A stretch of DNA of 64,000 nucleotides from Trachythela sp. YZ-2020 (taxonomy: Eukaryota > Cnidaria > Anthozoa > Malacalcyonacea > Clavulariidae): assembly GCA_016169945.1 (NCBI GenBank), contig JADLSH010000316.1:806001-870000 (forward strand), written 5' to 3'. A program made the translations under genes and the position numbers. The first letter of the stretch is position 1. Every line of letters starts with the position of its first letter. A model generated the notes under the pieces. The model was not told the DNA's origin, searched no databases, and saw only the letters and a program-made list of their open reading frames with translations. This document shows, piece after piece, positions 55,613-64,000 of the stretch.

Positions 55613-56130
55613 TTGTTACTCATTTGAATTGGTCTGACGAATAACGTCTCATAGTGCGTGACGAATATCTGCATGATTTGTACGTTTCTCGTTTGTATTG
55701 CACTTGCATTTATCGTATCATTCCCTTGATGCGTTATTGATCTGGTTAAAACACAAGTACGTAACTCAAAATGCGCAAGTATTCTAAGATGCACACAAGA
55801 AAATTGCATGCGTTTTGTGCGGGTGACTTGGGTAACGGTGGGAGTGCAAGTTTGTGACACTCCCAAAAAAACACAAGGACGACGATGACGAAAAAAAACA
55901 GACAGGGGCATATTAAACCTATGGCTCTGCCAGCCGTAGTAACTATATACACGTCGTCCCAATGGGAATACTTGTCCCTAGAGTCATACTATTGTTGCTT
56001 TATTCTGTTTGCCTCCTTTGCAAAATGGCGCCCGTAATTACGAAATTGCCTATTGTTGAATATTACTCCTTCATGGGCAACTGTGGTATCACCATGAGCA
56101 GATACATGTACGCTTAGCGTACCTATTTTT

Positions 56131-56975
56131 ACAACATGCCAAACTATAGAATTACCTTTCCCGTTTTGGCGTATAACATTCAGAAAACATTTGCGCAATA
56201 TCAATTTAGAAATTGCTCGGATTACTTAGAAACTCGACTATGCAGTACAAATGTTTACGTTAGTTTTAGCGGTACAAAGCATTATAGTTAGCAGTGACAT
56301 TTTATGATATATTCAAAGTACAATTTTGCGCCTGTTCAACATCACTTTATCTTGTCAGACTATAGAATTCACCGCCGCTTTAAAGTTTTGTATTCATGAA
56401 ATAATTTGCGCAAAATTAGTTGTATGATTGCTTAAAATTAGACTACTTTGTACAGATCTTGACGCTCTTTTGGCTGTATAAAGTCTATAAAGAGGTTTTA
56501 GACCGGCCTGTTTCAAACGTCGCATTTTTCATGTGTCGAATACAATTCGCACTAGATTCGAGCGAATTACATTAAGTACGACGCCCGTTTCAAACGTCGA
56601 ATTTTGCATCTGTCGAATTAAATAACATACCGAACGTGCTCCTAAAAATAAACACAGTATATGGCGCAATATAGCGCCAAATTCAAACAATTTAAACAAA
56701 TTTATAGCATTATTAAATTGTATATATGTATGGTAAAGGAGACAACAATTACTTAAAATCTCGATCCTTTGTGTACGTATTTCGTATACATATTTTGTAA
56801 AACGTATTATAATTCATATATACTTCCCAAGTTATGCAGTAAAATAGGTCATTTGATTCTTTGTTGCTAGATACATATTTTTCTGAAGCTACGGCCGCCG
56901 TATTTGCCGCAAAAGCGCTTGACAAACTGGCAACATGTTAGCTACCTTTCAATAGCATTACACGACGTCTCCTTC
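56131..56975. other. Intergenic, contains one eroded repeat end
   Basis: No gene recognised. GTTTCAAACGTCG with TGTGTCGAAT occurs twice (56513-56545 and 56587-56620). An inverse relative lies at 58290-58330, outside the element at 56976, which suggests an outer element split by the inner one. Confidence 0.45.
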
Positions 56976-58272
56976 GCCCGGCGTGTGCAATCGATGAAAA
57001 TCGATGATCGGAAAGCCAATCGATCAATCGATATCAATCAATACCAATTAATTAATTGATATCGATTGGTATTTGCCAATCGATGACCAATCGATAGTCA
57101 CAAAATTCAGTCCGTTTGTCAATCGATATTCATCGATTTGTATCGATTTCATCGATTTTTTAAATTCCCAGTCTAGCTGATTTGTGTCTTTTGTAAATAT
57201 ATATAACTTATCACATACCATGTAAATTTGTTTAAATGCTCTGAAAATGTTGTACTGTAAACAACGAAACGTTAGCTAATAAATTTTCTTATATATTATG
57301 TGTGGCTTAAAAGTAATTTGCTGGGCTCTTATTCATTGGACGTAAATGACAAATCTGCTTGTGCGGCTGTGGCTAATAAGGCAAATTTGGTAATGTCAAT
57401 CTCACCCACTCAAACAGTGTGCACTATTAAAATGTTCCGTTTGTATCTATCTTTATGTCAATTGAAAAAAAAAAACAACATCAAATTAACAAACGACTTA
57501 GAGAACTTAAGAATTTATAGAAGAACTGACAACAAAAAGATATAGGTTTATATATAAGCTTCACCGGAAAAGTGAGTACGGCCAAAGACGACGAGACAAT
57601 AGTGGTGACAGCTAATATCCTGTTATATCTATCGCGGTCAATATCACTCAGTTTGCAATCTTAATTAAACTTTAATTTTAAGGGAGATACACAAATGACA
57701 ACTTAATTAACCAGAAATACTATAATACCATTATAGCACACAAATACTATAATAGTAATACATTTGTATTTTGATTCCTTCGTTCTCTACACGGTTCAAT
57801 TAAGTCTTAATCGTACAATTAACTGAGCAGCCGAATTTCTTGTGATTAGAAGCGGTTTGATTGCCAATTCATTTCCCACTAAATTAACATTAAAATATTG
57901 AATTTCATGAGAGTGTTTTGGCACAAGTCTTCAAGATTTTAGACTTGTAGTGGCCTTTCGAATTCAGCAAGCCGGAACGGAAGATCAAGATAACTCTTGT
58001 ATGTTGACCGCAATTTTTTGGCATGGTCGAGAATACCAATCGATACCAATCGAACACAGTTAGTTCATCGATTGTTATTGATAATCAATACCAATCGAAC
58101 GCAATTAGTCTATTGATTGCTATCGATAATCGATACCAATCAATAAGGTCACAAAAACCTTCACCATCGATTGTTCATCGATTTTCAATATCAATCGATT
58201 AATTGATATCGATTGATATTAATTGATATCGATTTTATCGATTATCGATTTCATCGATTGCACACGCCGGGC
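56976..58272. mobile_element. 1.3-kb element with TIR GCCCGGCGTGTGCAATCGAT
   Basis: Left GCCCGGCGTGTGCAATCGAT and right ATCGATTGCACACGCCGGGC-type end match over about 28 bp with an indel. CTTC (or CCTTCG) on both sides is the possible duplication. Subterminal regions at 57000-57165 and 58025-58260 consist of ATCGAT/AATCGATACC repeats in both orientations. The interior includes a Penelope-type motif near 57238-57280. Confidence 0.7.
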
Positions 58273-58442
58273 CTTCGCCACGGCCAATCCGACTTGAATT
58301 CGACACATGCAAAATGGAACGTCTGAACCCACGTTGTATGGTGCATTTTCAGTGTCAATATTCGCTAATCTGAATTGTTTGTATAGGTAATCATGCGATG
58401 GCGAGTACAATTAGGGATTAATAGTACGAGTGATGTTTGGAA

Positions 58443-58525
58443 ATTTTGCCAAATTTTGTCATTCGGCTATACTATGTCGTCACCAGGCTATGCTTTGTCA
58501 TTCGGCTATACTTTGTCATTCGGCC
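58443..58525. repeat. 18-bp tandem repeat TTTGTCATTCGGCTATAC
   Basis: About four imperfect units; another unit follows the MITE at 58763, which shows the MITE inserted into this array. Confidence 0.75.
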
Positions 58526-58762
58526 ACAGAATAGGAAATGACTAGAAGGGCCACTTGAGGCGGAACCTTTGACGTTTTTGACGCTGCGCATGTCGCATTA
58601 TGCATGTTCATTACCATTATTCTAGCCAGTCAATTGCATTTTCTGGCCAATAAACACGCTGAACTGGCTGATCCGCCATTATTCTGGCCAGAAAACTGCA
58701 TAAAAATAGGGGATCACGTTGCACTGCAGAGTGGCCCTTCTGGTCAATTCCTATTCTGTGAT
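58526..58762. mobile_element. 237-bp MITE, TIR CACAGAATAGGAAATGAC
   Basis: CACAGAATAGGAAATGAC...AGAAGGGCCACT on the left pairs with AGTGGCCCTTCTGG...CAATTCCTATTCTGTG on the right, with two mismatches. ATTCGGC on both sides is a possible 7-bp duplication but is also part of the host tandem repeat. Confidence 0.75.
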
Positions 58763-59040
58763 TCGGCTATACTTCGTCATTCGGCAAGCATCCCAGCAGT
58801 TTTTGCCCGATTAGTTTTCCAACGAATAAATTATGGAATAAATTATACACCCTGCTGTAAACACACGTCGAGAAAATCTATAAACATAGTCTAATTTCTA
58901 AGCAATAGCATGAATGGATTTTGCACAAATTGTTTCTGAATATAGATATTGGCTAAAGCACGCATATAAATAAGTTATTTACATGGAAATATGAAGTTGT
59001 ATCATCAAATATGACACAATGAACTGTAGAGCCAGACTGG

Positions 59041-59409
59041 TTACTGATATGAATGTACAAGAGATTTTTTTAATGACGCCTTGAATTTATAACGTCTTAG
59101 AGATTTCATTTCATCTTTAATGGAATTCCACGTTACACTACCACAATACCGTATATTAAACTTGCCATAATTAGTTCGAATTTTTGGAAGATATAATAAC
59201 TGTTTAGTAGAAGACCTCGTCTTGTAATGATGCACCTCTGTGACATTTTTAAAAAAATGATCAAATAGAGTTGGTAATTTGCCAGTGTCGAAATCAAACA
59301 TAAATAGAGCATTTTGATAATATATTAGATCAGCAAACTTAAGTATGTTAAGTCGTTTAAAAAGTGGAGTTGAATGGCTTTTGAAGTTAGAAAAAGTGAT
59401 CATTCTCAC
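59041..59409 (-). pseudogene. LINE ORF2 C-terminal domain
   Basis: RMITFSNFKSHSTPLFKRLN, MFDFDTGKLPTLFDHFF, EVHHYKTRSS and IRTNYGKFNIRYCGSVTWNS match the end of ORF2 at 52667 in layout. Part of the element at 59000-61435. Confidence 0.85.
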
Positions 59410-59554
59410 AGCCTTTTTTTTGTAATCGGGTCAAGACATTTAGGTTAGATGCGTATGTGTTTCCCCAAACCGTTACTGCATATGTTAAGTATGGATAAAT
59501 CAATGTATAGTATAGTTGTTTAAGTATATCTGAACCAACAAAATAACGAATTTT

Positions 59555-60139
59555 TTACATGATATCGATACAACGTTTAATTTTTTTTGATAAATGTGTA
59601 ATATGATATTTCCAACTCAAGTTTGAATAAAGTAAGATTCCTAAATATTTAATATAATTTTCTTGTTTTATTTGGTTGTTTCTGATAAATAAAGAAATCT
59701 TAGAAGTGGGAATTCGCTGGACAGGGTGGAAAAGTACAAAGTTTGTTTTATCAATATTTAGAGACAGTTTGTTAGCTGCCAGCCAGTTGAAGATTTTTTC
59801 TAGGTTTCCGTTTATTATCGATTCCAGATTAACAATGCTTGCATCAGCATAAAAAAGATTTGTATAGTCCGCAAATATATTAAATTCAAAAGCCTTATAA
59901 CAGTTATGAAAGTCGTTAATATACAATAGAAAAAGGAGAGGACCAAGAACTGATACTTGTGGGACACCACGTGTAATTACGGATCCATCAGATTGAATAT
60001 GGCCAATTGTAACAAATTGATGTCTATTAGTTAAATAAGAGGAAAACCAATCATGAGGTATGCCCCTTATTCCATAGTGATACAACTTGTTAGGGAAAAT
60101 TGTATGGTTTACAGTATCAAAAGTTTTGGAAAAATCCAA
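59555..60139 (-). pseudogene. LINE reverse transcriptase with mutated active site
   Basis: Shows MDFSKTFDTVNH (RT palm, first Asp), LYHYGIRGIPHDWFSSYLTN, RGVPQVSVLGPLLFLLYIND and FNIFADYTNLFY, then WLAANKLSLNIDKTNFVLF. The usual FADDT reads FADYT, so a catalytic aspartate is lost, and GVPQG reads GVPQV. The copy is therefore dead independent of its frameshifts. Confidence 0.9.
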
Positions 60140-61011
60140 AAATATTCCACAGGCATACTTCCGTTTCTCAATTGCCTGTTGTATATTGTCGGTTATTGCA
60201 AGAGCTAATTGAACTGTTGAACGTTTAGAGCGGAACCCAAATTGCTTATTGTAAAGTATTTTATGAGATCGTCTACAAAGCTCGTCAATCTTGTGTGCAC
60301 TAGTTTCTCTAGAATCCTACTAAATATAGAGAGAAGTGAAATTGGGCGATAGTTCATAAGCATAGTCTCAGGCCCTCTTTTATGGATTGGAATTACATTA
60401 GCTATTTTGAATTGGTTAGGAACAAGACCAGTTGAGAAAGAAATATTGTATATAATTTCGACTAGAGGAACAGATAGGCTTGTTCTTGGTATTTTTAACA
60501 ATTCATTGGGAATGCTAACGGGGGCGTCTTGCTTTAGACGTCTTAAGTTTGCCAATTTCCATCTCAATTTCGTTTTTAGTGGTGACATACGTAAAAAAAG
60601 CTATTTGACACAGAATCCCCCATAGAACTTTGTGGGATTGTAGTAGTATAGTGGGAATAGCATTAGCTGATTTTCCCCCAACATTTGAAAAATAATCATT
60701 AAAGGCAAAACATATATCTCTGGTATTTGTTATCTCATGATTGTCTTTAATAATTTTTGTTGGTATACTATAGCCCCTAGGTTTCAAAGTAACAAGCTGT
60801 TTGATACTTTTCCAGGTATTCTTAATATTCTGACTATTTTCAGCAAAGTATCCCACAAAGTATATTTTTGGGATATTTTTAGCAAAGTATCCCACAAAGT
60901 TCTAGTTTCATAATACATTTTTTTGCTAATTCGTTGCAAATGGTTTAATTTGTTTCGATAATGCCTATATTTCACGAAGATAGGATTTCTGTGCAAAGTG
61001 ATGAATCTGCA

Positions 61012-61337
61012 TTTCTTCTATGGGGCTTCGGTGGCGCAGTCGTCAGAGCAAGCGCCTTTGACCTCTGAGTCTTGAGTCCGATTCTCGCTGAGGACTTTAC
61101 TCATCACACTCATGTAAAAAGAGTAAGTCAACGCTCTGCCGAAAGTCGTGGGTTTTCTCCGGGCAGTCCGGTTTCCTCCCATAGGGAAAGTTGACTGGGT
61201 GGGTTAGGATAATACAAATTAAGAAAGTAATATCACAATTGTTGTAAAAATAAATATGGTAGGCTAAGTACATAATATAGGTATAAGCTAGATACTTGAT
61301 CGGTCACTGAAAAGCCCCAACAGGGGGGAGGGGTCTG
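61012..61337 (+). mobile_element. tRNA-derived SINE inserted in the LINE
   Basis: Head GGGCTTCGGTGGCGCAGTCG then TCAGAGCAAGCGCC (A box) and GAGTCCGATTCTCGC (B box) at 61023-61095; body CGCTCTGCCGAAAGTCGTGG, TTTTCTCCGGGCAGTCCGG, TTTCCTCCCATAGGG at 61131-61190. LINE codes resume on either side (IKNQ at about 61338; NPIFVKYRHYRN below 61000). The last 90 bp (to 61337) may be a longer tail or a second insert. Confidence 0.8.
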
Positions 61338-61637
61338 ATTTTTTATTGATAAATATTTCTTATATAATCTGTTTTTTACCTTAATTGAATTTCTAATGCC
61401 AGGAGTGATCCAAGGTTTAGACATAATTTTAATCTCCTTTCTAGTTTTTTTAACTTACGGGTGGATGTTTATCGATAATTTTCTTAGTTTCAGAGTAAAA
61501 AGTTTGAAATAAATTATTAATATTGTTACTTTATTGTAAAATATTATGTCAATCCAGACTAGCTATATCTGTTTGAAAGGAGTCCCTATTAAAATTAGAG
61601 TAATATCTCTTGTACATATAAAAGTATTATTAGCCAG

Positions 61638-61722
61638 ATCAGCGTTGAGAATATTAGCCAGATCAGCGTTACGCAACCAATCAGCGTTGAGAATTTTCAA
61701 TAATCACCTATGTAATTTTACT
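61638..61722. repeat. Fragment of the CAATCAGCGTTGAGAATTTT repeat
   Basis: Identical in large part to the right end of the foldback at 50310-50358 (ACCAATCAGCGTTGAGAATT...TAATCACCTATGTAATTTTA). Preceded by a short tandem repeat of TTAGCCAGATCAGCGTT. Confidence 0.65.
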
Positions 61723-61867
61723 AATTGTAATTAACAAGAGGGTTCTCTATAGTTTTATATCTTCTGACACCCCTGATGACATTAGTACAGTTTTCTTGTG
61801 CACATTCCGAATTTACTTTTAAAAATGGAACAACGTTAAATGTCCCACAGAAAATATTGCACAAAGA

Positions 61868-62588
61868 AACCAGAATTTTACTATGTTGGTTATCTTAAAG
61901 GCAAGCTAGATTATATCCTTTGTCTCAGTGGTGAAGCTAGACATTAGAAACTGGGCATGCTATATACAAATTAATATATTTTTATAAATTGAAACCTTTG
62001 GAAATGTATTGTATTTAGCCTATGAGCACATTTATTTTAACAGCAAGACCAGTTGCCATTGCTAGCTTTGGATGAGCAAAACCTTTGCCGCAATAGAATC
62101 TTAGGAGAATAACAATTAATACACTATTTTAAAGTATTAGTATAACTTGCCAAGGCAAATGCATTGGACATTAATAAGTTAACTTGAATTTGTTAACTAC
62201 ATACAAAATCTTCGCACCATATAAAAATACAAAAATTCTAATTGCTATTTTAATAAGTTTCCATTGCGTCCAGAGATTTTGCTCAACCAAGAGAAATAGC
62301 TTAGAGCATTACATAATATCCAGGCAGTTTCCTACTCTCCCTTTGATTACTAAAATTGTCTGGAGTTAGAATGGCGAAGCAAGCGATGGCAACTGGTCTT
62401 GTTATTCAAATAAGCATGCATTGAAATAGGCTAAAGACAATACATTTCTGAAGGTTTTAAAAATTAACGAATCAACAATATATATAGCATAAGGCACGAC
62501 CAGTTTATATGTCTAGCTTCATCACTGAGACACTCGCAGAGTATGTAATCTAGCTTGCTTGTAAGACAACCAATATAGTAAAGTTGAC
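61868..62588. mobile_element. Foldback element with ~200-bp inverted arms
   Basis: Left arm 61868-62072 and right arm 62373-62588 are inverse copies at roughly 80-85% (TCTCAGTGGTGAAGCTAGACA against TGTCTAGCTTCATCACTGAGA; AAGACCAGTTGCCAT against ATGGCAACTGGTCTT). The 300-bp centre is AT-rich, without coding sequence. No clear target duplication, so either a foldback transposon or an old inverted duplication. Confidence 0.7.
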
Positions 62589-63147
62589 CGGTGGCTTAAG
62601 CTAATGGGTTAGACAGAGTAAAATATACCCCAAAAGTTTTTCATTATCTGAATACCTTTTACATTGTCCAATATCAAACGCACATAACTTGCTGCAGTTC
62701 ATTCAATCCTTGCATCATCTCCTTTATCTCTTCCAGCCATATATAGTTCTTCTAACCCTTGAGTCCTGAAGCCAAGGACAGGTGAACCATACATGAGTAT
62801 ACTTTGTTTCGCCAGCTCCAAATATGTATAATCTGTGTCATAGTAAACATAGTTGTATTGGGACAACCTGACAGTTTGATATGTAACACATATAATGGAG
62901 TATTTATTGAATGCCAATAAACAGGCTTCTCATAATTATGTCTATTTAACCCATATCCAACACTCTCCCCTTGACGAGCAAAATCGTCTGACGTTAAACA
63001 GAGCATAACAATGTAGGGATACTAGGGTGAAATGAGCAAATTGCCTTGGGCAAACAGTTTGGTTAACCGACTAACAATCAGCGCTCTCCCTTTAACAAGT
63101 ACAATCATCTTAAAGTGTCCCTGACACAAAAAATGATTTTCAAATAG
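62589..63147. other. Upstream of the YqaJ-like exon, no exon resolved
   Basis: An open minus-strand frame at 62699-62917 (LELAKQSILMYGSPVLGFRT) has no recognised family. No splice donor partnered to the exon at 63148 could be identified. Confidence 0.4.
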
Positions 63148-63148
63148 T

Positions 63149-63877
63149 TTGTGGTTTGAATATCGATCTGGCGTAATCACTGCTTCAGTAGCACATCAAG
63201 TTATTTGTAAATATAAGAAGAAAAACAATTTACCTACATCTATTGATAACCTAGTTTGTAGAATATTGGCCTACAATAAGCCAGTTAGGACACCATCTCT
63301 ATCCTGGGGTGGTGAAAATGAGAGGTTTGCAAGGAAATGGTACATCAAGCAAAGCAGATCTGGACACAAGCACTTTAAATGTGAAGAAACTGGACTGAAA
63401 TTACATTCAGAAAAGGTAATGCTTGGTGCCAGTATTGATGGTATGGTGAGTTGTGCATGTTGTGGCATTGGATGCTTGGAAATTAAGTGCCCATTTTCGC
63501 ACAGAGAGAAAACTGTTGAAAAGTATGTAAAGCAGAACGATTCTTGTTTGGAACATTCATGTTCGCCAAATACAAAATTCTGTTTAAAACCTACACATCA
63601 ATACTATACTCAGGTTCAGCATCAAATGTTTGTCACTGGTACGTCTTACGCTGATTTTGTCGTGTATTTGCCAAAGCAATCTTGCATTGTAAGAGTTGGA
63701 AAAGACGAAAGCTATGATAAAGCCTCGGTTCCACATTTGGAAGATTTTTTCCAATGTAATCTTATCCCTGAACTTTTCAGCAGAAAAATATTGGCAAAAT
63801 TAATTTGTAAAGAAATCTTCGGTGAAATTGTGGAAAATGCATCAAACATAGTTGTTGACAAATGGAGTAAAAAATAA
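63149..63877 (+). CDS. YqaJ/lambda-exonuclease-like nuclease, 3' exon
   Basis: The 242-codon frame shows the PD-(D/E)xK nuclease pattern of YqaJ-type recombinases: WFEYRSGVITASVAHQV (the W..R.G.ITAS start motif), SWGGENERFARKWY (conserved Glu), MLGASIDGMVSCACCGIGCL then EIKCPFS (catalytic D...E-x-K), and HQYYTQVQHQMFVTG (Q..-Q helix). Such enzymes resect DNA ends. An in-frame stop at 63134 and AAATAG| at 63142-63147 suggest this is a final exon following an intron; the N-terminus is outside what I can resolve. Cnidarian genomes hold many uncharacterised proteins of this type, some linked to mobile elements. Ends at TAA 63875-63877. Confidence 0.8.
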   Translation: MWFEYRSGVITASVAHQVICKYKKKNNLPTSIDNLVCRILAYNKPVRTPSLSWGGENERFARKWYIKQSRSGHKHFKCEETGLKLHSEKVMLGASIDGMVSCACCGIGCLEIKCPFSHREKTVEKYVKQNDSCLEHSCSPNTKFCLKPTHQYYTQVQHQMFVTGTSYADFVVYLPKQSCIVRVGKDESYDKASVPHLEDFFQCNLIPELFSRKILAKLICKEIFGEIVENASNIVVDKWSKK

Positions 63878-64000
63878 ATCACTTGATTTACCACAACTTT
63901 CTAGTAGATTAATCTGGTAAAATTAGAGTTAAAAGGCAAGAATTTGCATGAGTTTCTTCAATTCATTCAAAATCAAATGCTGCCATGGTCAAATCAGAAC
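63878..64000. other. Downstream of the YqaJ-like exon
   Basis: Short AT-rich 3' flank; no polyadenylation AATAAA beyond the ATAAAT overlapping the stop was noted. Confidence 0.4.

Larger units (their letters stand above)
50841..56130 (+). repeat. Large copy (E5) of the rolling-circle-like family
   Basis: Starts TTTTT|GTATCTGCGTAGCAGAT at 50841 and ends GCAGATACATGTACGC-tta-GCGTAC-CTATTTTT at 56130, the same termini as units at 1009-10717. Near its start is (TTAATG)n at 50878-50932, a subterminal microsatellite as in DINE-1-like elements. CCAAT and TGACGTAA follow. A LINE (52363-53717) and a Penelope-like palindrome (53986-55513) split it; without them it is about 2.4 kb. No TSD at its ends. 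Confidence 0.7.
59000..61435 (-). mobile_element. Decayed CR1/Jockey-type LINE, split by a SINE
   Basis: Minus-strand ORF2 remnants in order from 61424 (SKPWITPGIRNSIKVKNRLY, linker after the endonuclease) through 60996, 60895, 60588 (LRWKLANLRRLKQDAPVSIP, VIPIHKRG, NYRPISLL), the RT core at 60139-59555 and the C-terminus at 59409-59041. Frames change several times. A 38-bp piece around ACTTTGTGGGATACTTTG is repeated at 60842-60902 and part again near 60627. Confidence 0.88.

Overview
This is an AT-rich, intron-rich, transposon-dense piece of an animal genome. The mix of element families (hammerhead-bearing Penelope-like elements, CR1/Jockey-type LINEs, tRNA-SINEs, ZMYM1-like and ZBED-like hAT elements, many short foldback elements) suggests an invertebrate, most likely a cnidarian such as an anthozoan. 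That placement is an inference from repeat character and not a species call. The sequence shows no operons, bacterial ribosome-binding sites or CRISPR arrays.

The main host gene is PSMD11 (26S proteasome lid subunit Rpn6) on the minus strand. Seventeen coding exons, from the ATG at 43361 to the stop at 23377, cover the whole protein over about 20 kb. Its introns hold most of the mobile elements between 23 and 43 kb. The copy read here has two coding frameshifts (exons 3 and 9) and two non-consensus splice sites (exon 12 donor, exon 16 acceptor), so it is either a decaying copy or carries sequence errors. A second probable gene piece is a YqaJ/lambda-exonuclease-like nuclease exon at 63149-63877 (+).

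Layout. 1-10.7 kb: a head-to-tail array of one repeat family whose units end in a hairpin plus CTATTTTT and begin GTATCTGC. I interpret it as a Helentron/DINE-like rolling-circle element. Two units carry a promoter-like block and a 44-codon exon with a perfect splice donor. 10.7-15.4 kb: no recognisable gene, a few MITEs. 15.4-19.9 kb: a full-length, decayed hAT element with TIRs and an 8-bp target duplication. 19.9-20.4 kb: a MULE-type MITE with a 9-bp duplication and a tRNA-like interior. 20.4-23.3 kb: element fragments. 23.4-43.4 kb: PSMD11. 43.9-49.1 kb: a 2-kb tandem duplication just upstream of PSMD11 whose second copy later received a SINE and an internally deleted hAT. 49.3-50.4 kb: nested palindromes. 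50.8-56.1 kb: another large copy of the rolling-circle-like family, split by a 5'-truncated LINE and by an inverted Penelope-like element whose two arms each carry a hammerhead-ribozyme motif. 56.1-58.8 kb: nested foldback elements. 59.0-61.4 kb: a decayed LINE split by a SINE. 61.9-62.6 kb: a foldback element with arms of about 200 bp. 63.1-63.9 kb: the YqaJ-like exon.

Few of these genes work together in a pathway; the window is best read as one essential-gene locus surrounded by layered transposition. Relative order can be read from nesting, for example hAT and SINE after the 44-49 kb duplication, and LINE and Penelope after the 50.8 kb element. All product names come from recognising motifs in translated sequence; no database search was possible.
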